Program-made: the position numbers and the translations under genes | The notes under the pieces: generated by a model | Told to the model about the DNA's origin: nothing | Database searches by the model: none | Seen by the model: the letters and a program-made list of their open reading frames with translations, nothing else | NCBI RefSeq assembly: GCF_011067745.1 | Contig: NZ_JAAMPJ010000012.1 | Coordinates: forward strand, 124,001-188,000 | Source of the DNA: Lentzea alba | Lineage (GTDB): Bacteria > Actinomycetota > Actinomycetes > Mycobacteriales > Pseudonocardiaceae | Length of the DNA: 64,000 nt | Direction: 5' to 3' | Shown here: piece after piece, positions 43,425 through 52,421 of the stretch | How positions within the stretch are numbered: position 1 is the stretch's first letter | How the letters are laid out: each line of letters begins with the position of its first letter

Positions 43425-45427
43425 CCGACCTGCGCACGCGGCCGGCGCCGGCCCGTCCGGCGCCGAGCAGGTCGTCCTCGCTCACCTCGTCGCAACGGCT
43501 GCTCGGGCGCGACTGGCGCCTCGCAGTGGTGTTCGTCGGGCCGACGCTGCTGCTCGTCACGGGTCTGATCCTCTTCCCGATCGTCAGCTCGATCCTCACC
43601 AGTGCCACGGAACGCCACGGTGCGGAGACGGTCTTCGTCGGGCTGGACAACTACACCGCCCTCATCGACGACGCCGTGTTCCACAAGGGTGTGCTCAACT
43701 CGTTCGTCTTCACCGCGTACGCCGAGATCTTCAAGGTGACCCTCGGTCTCATCGCGGCGTTGATGCTGCACCACATGCGCCGCGGCCGGGCGATCGTCGC
43801 CGGGGTGATCCTGTTGCCGTGGGTGGTGCCGACGGTCGTCACCGCCTTCACCTGGCGCTCGTTGTTCGACCCGATCTTCGGCAGTGTCAACGTTCTGCTC
43901 ACCGATTCCGGGATCGGGCCTTTTCTCGCCACGGTCGGGCTCGTGGACAGATGGCCCGCGGAGTGGTTGTCCGATCCCGCGCTCGCGATGCCGGCGGTCA
44001 TCCTCGTCAACGTCTGGAAGGGCATCCCGTTCTTCACGGTGACGTTCCTGGCCGGGCTCAAGGCCATCGACGGCGGTCTCTACGAGGCGGCCATTGTGGA
44101 CGGTGCCTCGCCGTGGCAGCGCTTCGTGCACATCACGCTGCCGGGCCTGCGCAACATCATGATCGTGACGGTGTTGCTGTCGTCGATCTGGACGTTCAAC
44201 AACTTCGACCTGATCTGGCTGATGACCCAGGGCGGACCGGGGGACGCCACCGCCCCGTACGTGATGGTGGCCTACTCGAAGGCCATCCAGCAGCTGCAGC
44301 TGGGCGCGGGCGCCGCGGTCACGCTGGTGATGCTGCCGATCATCGGCGTCCTCGTGGTGATCCTCGTGCGGATGATGCGCCGCAGCGACCAGCCGGGGGC
44401 GAGCGACCTGGGGCGCAGGCGGCTCACTCCCGCTCAGCGCAGGGCGCTGCCGTGGGTGATCGTCGTGGGCTCGATCCTCGTGCTGGTCTGGGCGTCGCCG
44501 CACATCGTGTGGAAGGCCGCGCTCGTGCTGGGCGTGTTCGTGGTGCTCGCGGCGGCCGTCGGACGGGTCGTCTCCGTGCTCGCGGCGCGGGGCAACCGGC
44601 TGGCCGCACGCCTGGTCGGCGGCACCGGCACCGGCATCGCGCTGGTGGGCCTGCTGGGCTTCGTGCTCGCCCCGCTCTACTGGATGACGGTCACGGCCTT
44701 CAAGTCCGACAACCAGATCGTCGCGCGCACCGACGACCTCTGGCCGACCCCGTGGACCACCGAGCAGTTCACCAACCTGTTCACGGGCACGTTCGGCACC
44801 TGGTACGTCAACACGATCCTGGTGTCGCTGGCGTCCACCGTGATCGCCCTGGTCTGCGCGGCACTGGCCGGCTACGCGTTGGCACGGTTGAGGTTCCGGG
44901 GTTCGGAGAGCTTCACGGTGACGATCCTGCTCACCTACGTGATGCCGGGCGCGCTGCTGTTCATCCCGCTGTACCAGATGATGAGCGGGATCGGGCTCAA
45001 CGACTCGTTGTGGTCACTCGTGCTCGCCTATCCCACGTTCACGCTGCCGTTCGCGACGTGGCTGCTCGTCGGGTACTTCAAGTCGATCCCGGCCGACCTC
45101 GAGGAGGCCGCGCTGGTCGACGGCTGCACGCGGTTCGGGGCGTTCCTGCGCATCGTGCTGCCGCTGGCCAAACCGGGCCTGCTCGCGGTCGCGCTGTTCA
45201 CGCTCACCAACGCGTGGAACGAGTTCCTGTTCGCGTTCGTGTTCATCACCAAGGACGACTACAAGACGCTGCCCGTCGGCATGCAGTCGATGATCTTCGG
45301 TGACGTCGTGCCGCAGGGGCAGCTGGCCGCGGCCTCGCTGCTGATCAGCATCCCGGTCGTGATCATGTACGGGTTCGGGCAGCGGTTCCTGACCGAGGGC
45401 CTCACCGCGGGGGCCGTGAAGGGATGA
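43421..45427 (+). CDS. Fused MalF-MalG-type sugar ABC permease
   Basis: The 668-residue protein contains both permease halves of a carbohydrate importer in one chain. The MalF half (about 30-310) ends in the coupling loop EAAIVDGASPWQRF near 221, and the MalG half (about 395-665) has EEAALVDGCTRFGAF near 561. A hydrophobic linker with extra helices (about 345-385) lies between them. The gene overlaps the binding-protein stop by 4 bases and the next enolase-superfamily gene by 4 bases (ATGA). No ATPase is encoded nearby, so a shared MsiK-type ATPase elsewhere is likely to energise it. Confidence 0.92.
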   Translation: MTDLRTRPAPARPAPSRSSSLTSSQRLLGRDWRLAVVFVGPTLLLVTGLILFPIVSSILTSATERHGAETVFVGLDNYTALIDDAVFHKGVLNSFVFTAYAEIFKVTLGLIAALMLHHMRRGRAIVAGVILLPWVVPTVVTAFTWRSLFDPIFGSVNVLLTDSGIGPFLATVGLVDRWPAEWLSDPALAMPAVILVNVWKGIPFFTVTFLAGLKAIDGGLYEAAIVDGASPWQRFVHITLPGLRNIMIVTVLLSSIWTFNNFDLIWLMTQGGPGDATAPYVMVAYSKAIQQLQLGAGAAVTLVMLPIIGVLVVILVRMMRRSDQPGASDLGRRRLTPAQRRALPWVIVVGSILVLVWASPHIVWKAALVLGVFVVLAAAVGRVVSVLAARGNRLAARLVGGTGTGIALVGLLGFVLAPLYWMTVTAFKSDNQIVARTDDLWPTPWTTEQFTNLFTGTFGTWYVNTILVSLASTVIALVCAALAGYALARLRFRGSESFTVTILLTYVMPGALLFIPLYQMMSGIGLNDSLWSLVLAYPTFTLPFATWLLVGYFKSIPADLEEAALVDGCTRFGAFLRIVLPLAKPGLLAVALFTLTNAWNEFLFAFVFITKDDYKTLPVGMQSMIFGDVVPQGQLAAASLLISIPVVIMYGFGQRFLTEGLTAGAVKG

Positions 45428-46695
45428 CCCCGGCGATCACGGAGGAGCACGTCGCGACGTCATCCCGGCCGAGCGACCTGCGCATCACCGACCTGCGGGT
45501 GGCCAATGTGGACGGAGTGCCGTTCCGCTCGTCGATCATCAGGATCGACACCAACCAGGGGCTGGCCGGCTACGGGGAGGTGCGCGACCAGGCCAGCGCC
45601 ACCTACGCGCTCATGCTCAAGAGCCGGCTCGTCGGCGAAAACCCCTGCAACGTCGACAAGATCTTCCGCAAGATCAAGCAGTTCGGGTTCCACGGCCGCC
45701 AGGGCGGCGGGGTCTCCGGCGTCGAGATGGCGCTGATGGACCTCGCCGGCAAGGCGTACGGCGTGCCCGCGCACGCGCTGATGGGTGGCCGGTTCCGGGA
45801 CGAGGTCCGCTGCTACGCCGACACGCCGTCGCTGCCGGACCCGCACGCGATGGGCGCCCGGCTGCTCGACCGCAGGCGGCGCGGGTTCACGATGCTGAAA
45901 ATGGACGTGGGCATCGACCTGCTGTGGGACGTGCCGGGCGCGCTGATCGCGCCGCCGGGCGCCCGCGCGAACCTGACGACGATGCATCCGTTCACCGGCA
46001 TCCAGGTCACCGCGAAGGGCGTCGATCATCTGGCGTCCTATGTGGACACCGTTCGCTCCGTCGTCGGCTACGACATCGCCCTCGCCGCCGACCACTTCGG
46101 CCACATCGCCCTCGACTCCTGCATCCGGATCGGCCGCGCGCTGGAGGAGTTCACGCTGGCGTGGATCGAGGACCTGATCCCGTGGCAGCTGACCGACCAG
46201 TGGCGCCAGCTCACCGAGGCCGTCGCCGTGCCGACGTGCACGGGGGAGGACATCTACCTGCTCGACGGCTTCCGGCCGTTGCTCGACGCCGGCGCCATCC
46301 GCGTCGTGCACCCCGACCCGGCGACGGCGGGCGGGATCGCGGAGACCAAGCGGCTCGGCGACTACGCGCAGGAGCGCGGGATCCCGATGGCGCTGCACCT
46401 GGCGGCGTCGCCGATCGCGACGATGGCGTGCGTGCACCTGGCCGCCGCCACGGAGAACTTCCTGGCACTCGAACACCACGCGGCCGAGGTGGAGTTCTGG
46501 AGCGACCTCGTCACCGACCTGCCCCGTCCGCTGATCCAGAACGGCCACATCACGGTGCCGGACACGCCAGGACTCGGGTTCGGCTCCCTTGACGAGGAAC
46601 TGCTGCAACGCCACCTCGACCCGCGCGATCCGGTGTTCTTCGCCGAGACGACGCACTGGGACTCCGAATCGAGCCACGACCGGCTGTGGAGCTGA
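45424..46695 (+). CDS. Enolase-superfamily sugar-acid dehydratase, second copy
   Basis: The 423-residue protein shows the capping domain and the barrel with LKMDVG (Lys), AADHFGHI (Asp), WIEDLIPW (Glu), TGEDIYL (Glu) and MALHLAASPIA (His). The C-terminus is longer than in the other dehydratase of this locus. The two proteins are only distantly alike and probably act on different acids. The gene is coupled to the fused permease by ATGA. It ends 3 bp before a convergent RraA-type aldolase gene. Confidence 0.88.
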   Translation: MTPAITEEHVATSSRPSDLRITDLRVANVDGVPFRSSIIRIDTNQGLAGYGEVRDQASATYALMLKSRLVGENPCNVDKIFRKIKQFGFHGRQGGGVSGVEMALMDLAGKAYGVPAHALMGGRFRDEVRCYADTPSLPDPHAMGARLLDRRRRGFTMLKMDVGIDLLWDVPGALIAPPGARANLTTMHPFTGIQVTAKGVDHLASYVDTVRSVVGYDIALAADHFGHIALDSCIRIGRALEEFTLAWIEDLIPWQLTDQWRQLTEAVAVPTCTGEDIYLLDGFRPLLDAGAIRVVHPDPATAGGIAETKRLGDYAQERGIPMALHLAASPIATMACVHLAAATENFLALEHHAAEVEFWSDLVTDLPRPLIQNGHITVPDTPGLGFGSLDEELLQRHLDPRDPVFFAETTHWDSESSHDRLWS

Positions 46696-46698
46696 GAG

Positions 46699-47439
46699 TC
46701 ATGCCTTGCCCTGTTCGGCACGCCAGCGCTCGTACTCGGGCCGGGCCTCGTCCGACAGCGGGTAGTACCGCCGCAGATCGCCTCCTTCGGCCAGCCGCAT
46801 CCGGGAGAATTCCTCCCACTCCGCGTGCTCCCGAGCGACCGCCAGCACCGCGGGCGCGAGCTTCACCGGCACCACGACCGCCCCGTCGTCGTCGGCGACG
46901 ACGATGTCGCCCGGCTCGACGAGCGTGCCCCCGCACGCCACCGGCACGTTGACGGCGGCCGGGACGATGTCGGTCTGGGCGTGGAAGTTCGGTGTGGCAC
47001 CACGGATCCACAGCCCGAGGCCGAGGTGCTTGGCCTCGCCGATGTCGCGCAGGCACCCGTCGACCACCACACCGAGACCGCCACGACCCTTGAAGTAGGT
47101 CAGCATCATCTCGCCGAACACGCCGCTGCCCATGTCACCACGCGCGTCGACGACGATCATGTCGCCGGGCTGGGCGTGGTACATGACGTGCCGGTGCAGC
47201 TGCTTCTCCGGCTCCGCGTACTCGTCGACGGGATACAGGTCCTCCCGCTTGGGCAGGAACTGCAGCGTCAGCGCCGGCCCTGCCACGCGCACACCGGGCG
47301 TCACCGAGACCGGGCCGCGGATGAACGCGCTGCGGATGCCCATGCGGCTGAGCTCGGCGCTGGCCGTCGCGCTGCCGATGGCCGCGAGGGCCGCACTGAG
47401 TTCGGCGGGCGGGCGAACGATGTCGTGCGTCTCGACCAC
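46699..47439 (-). CDS. RraA-family aldolase / HMG-type aldolase
   Basis: The 246-residue protein has the RraA/HMG aldolase fold with IVVDARGDMGSGVFGEMMLTYFK, GCLRDIGEAKHLGL (Asp/Arg of the active site) and CGGTLVEPGDIVVADDDG. Family members split 4-hydroxy-4-methyl-2-oxoglutarate or oxaloacetate, or act on related 2-oxo acids with magnesium. In this locus it could cleave a dehydrated sugar acid. It has a GTG start and lies convergent with the dehydratase, 3 bp apart. It is not the RNase E inhibitor RraA in function, given the setting. Confidence 0.85.
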   Translation of the reverse strand: MVETHDIVRPPAELSAALAAIGSATASAELSRMGIRSAFIRGPVSVTPGVRVAGPALTLQFLPKREDLYPVDEYAEPEKQLHRHVMYHAQPGDMIVVDARGDMGSGVFGEMMLTYFKGRGGLGVVVDGCLRDIGEAKHLGLGLWIRGATPNFHAQTDIVPAAVNVPVACGGTLVEPGDIVVADDDGAVVVPVKLAPAVLAVAREHAEWEEFSRMRLAEGGDLRRYYPLSDEARPEYERWRAEQGKA

Positions 47440-47775
47440 GTCGGCAGCTCCCTCAGTCGATGAGTCTCCGGTTCGAGCCTAGTGCGGCCAACGCCGGAGC
47501 ATCTCGTCCACTTCGACCGATCCCTGCGGGTGTTGTCCCGCAAGCGATTCAGTGCTCAGTCACCGGAACTCCTGCTACTACCAACTGGCCTTGCCGATCC
47601 CGCCGCCACACCTCGCCCGGCTCAGCCATGTTCGGTGACTGTCGAACCAGTGGCGACGCGGCTCGGTGAGGATGACGTCCACGGCGAGGATCCCCGGGAT
47701 CGCCGCGAGTTCGTCGTCGATGAACCTGGGGCGCCATCGAGAGCTTCGCGAGTTTCCCGTCGCCGGCCAGGATCC
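47440..47775. other. 336-bp gap with no clear gene; possible decayed frame on the minus strand
   Basis: No intact frame with a start and ribosome site is visible. On the minus strand, 47630-47745 reads RFIDDELAAIPGILAVDVIL, which looks like protein, followed by more coding-like residues and a stop. A segment just upstream in a different frame reads ILAGDGKLAKLSMAP, so a frameshifted relic is possible. I cannot name the parent gene. Confidence 0.25.
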
Positions 47776-49326
47776 TCACCGGTGCTGGTCGAGGACGACC
47801 CGGTCGGGATCGGCCACCCTCCGGCCCTGGTCGCGGCCGGCCCACCAGGCGGTCGCGACGACCAGGACCAGACCTCCCGCCGCGAGGATCAGACCGAGTT
47901 GGATGGCCGTCCCGCGCGCGGCCGGCAGGCCGACGGTCCAGCCGAGGAAGGGGCCGAGGAACGCCAGACCGGTCACCACGGCGGCGGCGCTGACCACCGC
48001 CGCACGGGACCGGCGCACCGCGCCCTGCGCCATCGTGAGACCGGCACCGATACCGACCAGGTACAGCGCGAGCACCAGCTTGGGCGCGGTCGACGTCCCG
48101 GAGTTGGAGGTGAAGAACACCACCGCGCCGGTGACCGGGATGGCCGCCACGAGGAGGAAGACGTGTGGCAGCACCGCGACGAGCACGTGTCCGAGCCGGG
48201 CACGGCTGCGGCCGGCCGCGACCCACATCCCGATCAGCAGGGCCAGCAGAGTGATCATGCCGGCGTTGCTGACGTCGTCGCCGATCACCTGGCCGAACCC
48301 GGTGAGCGGCGCGGGCCGGATGTCCAGCCCGGTCGCCGCGACCACGACCGGCACGCGACGCCAGGTGCCGTCCGCGCCGCGGACCGCGAGCCCTTCCACG
48401 CCGTTGGCCACGATCACCTCGTGTCCGCCGGAGACGGCGCGCACCAGGAGGTCCACACTGGCCACCATGTCCGGGCGGTCCACCCCGCCGGGAAACGGGT
48501 GCTGGCGCTTCACGAACTGCCAGCGGGCGGCCGGCACCTCCCAGGCGGTGTGCCAGGTCCGGCCGGTGTCGGTCGATTCGTCGACGCCGAGCAGACGGCC
48601 GCCGCGTGGCGTGTCGTCCCCGAAGTCGACGTCGGGGTCGCCGTGCACCCGGTAGCAGTGTGCGGCGTCATCGGGTGCGCAGGCTTCGAACTGCCGGCGC
48701 TCGGACAACGCACCGGGCGGCGTCTCGGGCAGCGGCGTCCAGTCGCCGGCACCGGAGGGGGAGCCGTAGAACCGTCCGTCCGCCCTGATCACCACCTGGT
48801 CGCCCACGAGCTGCACGGAGTAAACCGAGGGGAGCGTGTAGCCCGGCGCCGAGGTCGCGGCGACCGCCAGCACCGCGAACGGCACCGCGAAGATCACCCG
48901 CAACTGGTGGGCCGGGCGGTCCGGCAGCGGCGGCGCCTGGGCTACCCGCCGCCAGGTCCACCAGGCGAGGCCCAGTGCGGGCAACGCGACCAGGTCGCTC
49001 GGGTCGGCCAGGACCACCGACGGACCGTTGACGACCGACCACACCGCCGACGCGACCTCGGCGCCCGTGCCGGTCAGCTTGACCCACGCGAATCCGGCGC
49101 CGGTCAGCAGTGTCGCCGCCGCGGCGCCGATCCGCCCGGCGCGGAACAGCCCGAACAGCAGCCCCAGCACCGCCGGTGCCACCACCAGTCCGGCGACGTC
49201 ACTGAGCTTGCCGGTGACGAGACCTGGCCACGCCTGTTTGAAGACGTGGTCGTTGAGTAACAGGACCGCAGTGGCCCCAACAGTCAGTGGATGCGCCACC
49301 CAGCGCAGGAAAACCCCAGCTCGCAT
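47776..49326 (-). CDS. Large polytopic membrane protein with an extracytoplasmic domain
   Basis: The 516-residue protein has about four membrane helices at the N-terminus (residues 1-125, with GKLSDVAGLVVAPAVLGLLFGLF), one at about 148-168, a long soluble domain (about 170-350, with FYGSPSGAGDWTPLPE, CAPDDAAHCYRVHG and a WHTAW repeat-like segment) and about five helices to the end. Short motifs such as GRFYGSPSGAGDW and STDTGRTWHTAW resemble sialidase/BNR-type beta-propeller repeats, so the loop may be a partial propeller. The function is unknown. It is divergent from the GT2-GtrA gene. Confidence 0.8.
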   Translation of the reverse strand: MRAGVFLRWVAHPLTVGATAVLLLNDHVFKQAWPGLVTGKLSDVAGLVVAPAVLGLLFGLFRAGRIGAAAATLLTGAGFAWVKLTGTGAEVASAVWSVVNGPSVVLADPSDLVALPALGLAWWTWRRVAQAPPLPDRPAHQLRVIFAVPFAVLAVAATSAPGYTLPSVYSVQLVGDQVVIRADGRFYGSPSGAGDWTPLPETPPGALSERRQFEACAPDDAAHCYRVHGDPDVDFGDDTPRGGRLLGVDESTDTGRTWHTAWEVPAARWQFVKRQHPFPGGVDRPDMVASVDLLVRAVSGGHEVIVANGVEGLAVRGADGTWRRVPVVVAATGLDIRPAPLTGFGQVIGDDVSNAGMITLLALLIGMWVAAGRSRARLGHVLVAVLPHVFLLVAAIPVTGAVVFFTSNSGTSTAPKLVLALYLVGIGAGLTMAQGAVRRSRAAVVSAAAVVTGLAFLGPFLGWTVGLPAARGTAIQLGLILAAGGLVLVVATAWWAGRDQGRRVADPDRVVLDQHR

Positions 49327-49460
49327 GAACGCCAGCCTGCGTGGCCGTGATCACGGCAACGACTCGGCCCGGCCCCAGAACGGCGGCTGTCTGCGGCCCT
49401 CACAGCCTCCGCACAGCTCTGCCACATCGGGCGCCAATCTCCGCTGCAGACCCTGGCCGC

Positions 49461-50684
49461 ATGAGCCTCGCGACGCCCGCTCCCGAAACCACGGCGACGG
49501 CCACCACCGCACCTGTGCTCGACGTGGTGGTCCCCGTCTACAACGAAGAGAACGACCTCGCCCCCTGTGTGCGGAAGCTGCACGCGCATCTCACGCAACG
49601 GTTCCCGCACTCGTTCCGGATCACCATCGCCGACAACGCCAGCACAGACGGCACGGCGCAGATCGCCGACGCGCTGGCGGACGAGATGAGCGAGGTGCGG
49701 TCGGTGCACCTCGCCGAGAAGGGCCGCGGTCGTGCACTCAAGGCGGTGTGGTCCACATCGGACGCCGCGGTGCTGGCGTACATGGACGTCGACCTGTCCA
49801 CCGACCTCGCCGCGTTGCCTCCCCTGGTGGCGGCGCTGACGTCAGGTCACTCCGACATCGCGATCGGCAGCAGGCTGGCGCGCGGTGCCCGCGTCGTGCG
49901 CGGTCCCAAGCGGGAGTTCATCTCCCGGTGCTACAACGTGCTCCTGCGCAGCACCCTGGCCGCCCGGTTCAGTGACGCGCAGTGCGGTTTCAAGGCCATC
50001 CGCGCCGACGTCGCCCGCGGACTGCTGCCCCACGTCGAGGACACCGGCTGGTTCTTCGACACCGAACTGCTGGTGCTCGCCGAGCGCGCCGGACTGCGCA
50101 TCCACGAGGTTCCGGTGGACTGGGTGGACGACCCGGACAGCCGGGTCGACATCGTGTCGACCGCCATCGCCGACGTGAAGGGCATCGCGCGGCTGTTGCG
50201 CGGCTTCGCCTCGGGTGTCATCCCGATCGCGGAACTGCGGGTCCGGCTGGGACGGGCGCCGCTGGAACAGCCACGGCCCGGCGTGCCGGCGGGACTGCTC
50301 ACCCAGCTGGTGCGGTTCGGCGCGGTCGGCGTCGCGAGCACCCTGGCCTACCTCGCGTTGTTCCTGTTGCTGCGCGGCGGGATCGGCGCACAGGCGGCCA
50401 ACCTGATCGCGTTGCTGGTCACCGCGATCGCCAACACGGCGGCCAACCGGCGGTTCACCTTCCGGGTGCGGGGAGGCGCGGGCGCGGTGCGCCACCAGTT
50501 CGAGGGACTGATCGTCTTCGGCCTGGGCCTCGGTCTCACGAGTGCCTCGCTCGTCCTCATCCAGCAGGTGACCGCGCCGGGTGGCCACGCGGAGATCCTC
50601 GCCGTCGTGCTGGCCAACCTCGTGGCCACCGTGTTGAGGTTCCTGTTGTTCCGCAACTGGGTGTTCCGCAGGAGTGCTCGGTGA
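49461..50684 (+). CDS. Polyprenyl-phosphate glycosyltransferase (GT2) fused to a GtrA domain
   Basis: The 407-residue protein has a DPM1-like GT2 domain (about 15-245) with LDVVVPVYNEENDL and AYMDVDLSTDL as the nucleotide-sugar and metal motifs, followed by a GtrA four-helix membrane domain (about 280-405). DPM1/GtrB-type enzymes put a sugar on polyprenyl phosphate, and GtrA domains help flip or place the lipid-linked sugar. I chose ATG 49461; the frame is open upstream but that extension is Pro/Arg-rich and unlike the family. It stands alone here. A cell-wall or glycoprotein sugar role is likely. Confidence 0.88.
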   Translation: MSLATPAPETTATATTAPVLDVVVPVYNEENDLAPCVRKLHAHLTQRFPHSFRITIADNASTDGTAQIADALADEMSEVRSVHLAEKGRGRALKAVWSTSDAAVLAYMDVDLSTDLAALPPLVAALTSGHSDIAIGSRLARGARVVRGPKREFISRCYNVLLRSTLAARFSDAQCGFKAIRADVARGLLPHVEDTGWFFDTELLVLAERAGLRIHEVPVDWVDDPDSRVDIVSTAIADVKGIARLLRGFASGVIPIAELRVRLGRAPLEQPRPGVPAGLLTQLVRFGAVGVASTLAYLALFLLLRGGIGAQAANLIALLVTAIANTAANRRFTFRVRGGAGAVRHQFEGLIVFGLGLGLTSASLVLIQQVTAPGGHAEILAVVLANLVATVLRFLLFRNWVFRRSAR

Positions 50685-50789
50685 GACCGGCACGGACTCC
50701 GGCCGGAGATCACGGATCTCGTCCTCGGGGATGCCTTGTGCGATCGCGGCATCTACGGTGGCGTCAACGGCGCGGCAGGGAGTTCGTTC

Positions 50790-52337
50790 ATGGTGAGGCT
50801 GGACCGTCTGGTCAACGTGCTGGGCGGGTACGGAGTCCGGTTGTGCTGCTGTCCGGTGTCGCGGTCAGCCGAGTTGCGCGGTGTGGTGCTGAGAGATGCC
50901 ACGGACGATCGGGCCGAGGTGGGCGACGTCTATCTCGCCGTCGGGGCCGGGTCGGTGGTCGAGGCCGTGCGGGCGGCGGTGTCGGCGCGTGCCGTCGTCG
51001 TGCTCGTGCGGGGCGGTGAGGAACTCCTGGCGGACGCCGTCGCGGTGGGGGAGGCCGAGGGGGTCGCGGTGATGCTCGCGGATCCGGCCCTGTCGTGGAG
51101 CCAGCTCGCGGGTGTCGTCTACGGCCTGGTGCTCGAGGGCAGGGAGACGGAGTCGGGGCGCGGTCCCACCGACTTGTTCGCGTTGGCGGACAGTCTCGCC
51201 ACCGCCATCGGTGGTGCCGTGACCATCGAGGACCGGTTGTCGCGCGTGCTGGCCTACTCGGGACCGCAGGAGGAGGTCGACGCGGCACGGCTGGAGACCA
51301 TCATGCGGCGGGAGGTGCCCGCGTGGGTGCGGGAGTTGTTCGATGCGGCGGGCGTGCGGGCGCACCTGCTGGCGTCCGATGAACCGTTGTTCGTCTCCGG
51401 CGAACCCGCGCGTGGCCTGACCGGGCGGATGGTGGTCGCGGTCCGGGTGGGCCGGGAGTTGCTGGGGGCGGTCTGGGTGGCGTGCCCGGCGCCGCTGGAG
51501 GGCACGCGGCGCACCGCCTTGACCGATGGCGCCCGGATCGTGGCGCTGCACCTGCTGCGCTTGCGGGCCAGCGCCGACCTGGAGCGCCAGGTGGAGTCGG
51601 AGTGGGTGATCCGGCTGCTGGAGGGCACGGCGGACGCCGCGACGGTGATCAGCCAGCTCGGGTTGCCGCCGGGGCCCGCCAGGGTGGTCGCGGTGCGCGC
51701 GCACGTCGGTGACGAGCGGCACGCGGCCGTGTTGCTGGCGTTCGAACAGGCGACCACCGGGTTCGGCTGGTCGCGACCGGGACGCAGTGCCTTGGCTGGC
51801 AACAGCATTTACACCGTCCTGCCGGGCGAGCAGGTCGACGCGGCGCGGGACTGGCTGGCGGCGTTGAGGTCGGCGTTGCCCGGCAACGTCACGACGTCGG
51901 CGGGGATCAGCGCGGTCGCCGAGGCCGCGGACCTGCCGGCTGCCCGGCAGGAAGCGGACGAATGCCTGGCGTTGCACGAGATGCGGGCCGGCGACACGGC
52001 TCCGCCCGCTTACGACGAGTCGTGGGACGAGATCCTGTTGCAGCGGCTGCGGACCGCGGCGCGGGTCGGGAGGGCGTCCGCGCGCGGGCCGGTGGCGGAC
52101 CTGCGCAGGCACGACGGCGACCACGGCACCGACTACGTCGCGACGCTGCGAGCCTGGCTCGAGGCGCAGGGCGATCTGGCCGTGGCCGGTGAACGGCTCG
52201 GCGTGCACGGCAACACCGTGCGCAACCGGCTGCGGAAGATGAACGAGGTGACCCGGCTCGGGCTGGACGACGCCGCCAAGCGGGTCGCGATGATGATCGA
52301 CCTCGCGGCAACGGTGTCGGAAACCGACAATCGCTGA
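50790..52337 (+). CDS. PucR-family (CdaR-like) transcriptional regulator
   Basis: The 515-residue protein has an N-terminal PucR domain (about 1-130), a middle GGDEF-like region of the family (about 290-400) and a C-terminal helix-turn-helix, with YVATLRAWLEAQGDLAVAGERLGVHGNTVRNRLRKM as pattern (about 455-490). PucR proteins control purine, amino-acid or GABA catabolism. The ATG at 50790 with CAGGGAG upstream is the likely start. A D-amino-acid dehydrogenase gene follows in the same direction, and a strong inverted repeat lies between them, so that gene is its probable target. Confidence 0.88.
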   Translation: MVRLDRLVNVLGGYGVRLCCCPVSRSAELRGVVLRDATDDRAEVGDVYLAVGAGSVVEAVRAAVSARAVVVLVRGGEELLADAVAVGEAEGVAVMLADPALSWSQLAGVVYGLVLEGRETESGRGPTDLFALADSLATAIGGAVTIEDRLSRVLAYSGPQEEVDAARLETIMRREVPAWVRELFDAAGVRAHLLASDEPLFVSGEPARGLTGRMVVAVRVGRELLGAVWVACPAPLEGTRRTALTDGARIVALHLLRLRASADLERQVESEWVIRLLEGTADAATVISQLGLPPGPARVVAVRAHVGDERHAAVLLAFEQATTGFGWSRPGRSALAGNSIYTVLPGEQVDAARDWLAALRSALPGNVTTSAGISAVAEAADLPAARQEADECLALHEMRAGDTAPPAYDESWDEILLQRLRTAARVGRASARGPVADLRRHDGDHGTDYVATLRAWLEAQGDLAVAGERLGVHGNTVRNRLRKMNEVTRLGLDDAAKRVAMMIDLAATVSETDNR

Positions 52338-52341
52338 CCCG

Positions 52342-52364
52342 CGATTGTAGGAATCGGACAATCG
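52342..52364. promoter_or_regulatory. CGATTGT-N9-ACAATCG operator candidate for the PucR regulator
   Basis: CGATTGT (52342-52348) and ACAATCG (52358-52364) are perfect 7-bp arms. A further ACAATCGC (52327-52334), overlapping the pucR stop region, pairs with GCGATTGT (52341-52348). Three GACAATCG-type half-sites within 40 bp, just before the dehydrogenase gene, suggest a regulator site. Confidence 0.6.
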
Positions 52365-52421
52365 GTTCGGGCCTCCTCCGCCGCATCCTGGCATCGGGAC
52401 CAGCGATGACAGGAGGCAGGG

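Noticed and set aside
43366..45303. A 645-codon plus-strand frame overlapping the fused permease
   Set aside because: Low-complexity Arg-rich translation; the true frame has membrane helices and both EAA loops.
46699..47439. RNase E regulator RraA
   Set aside because: The fold matches, but the sugar-acid setting and the aldolase residues make a 2-oxo-acid aldolase more likely.
47482..49260. A 592-codon plus-strand frame opposite the polytopic membrane protein
   Set aside because: It is Arg/Asp/Gly-rich without motifs; the minus strand encodes credible membrane helices.
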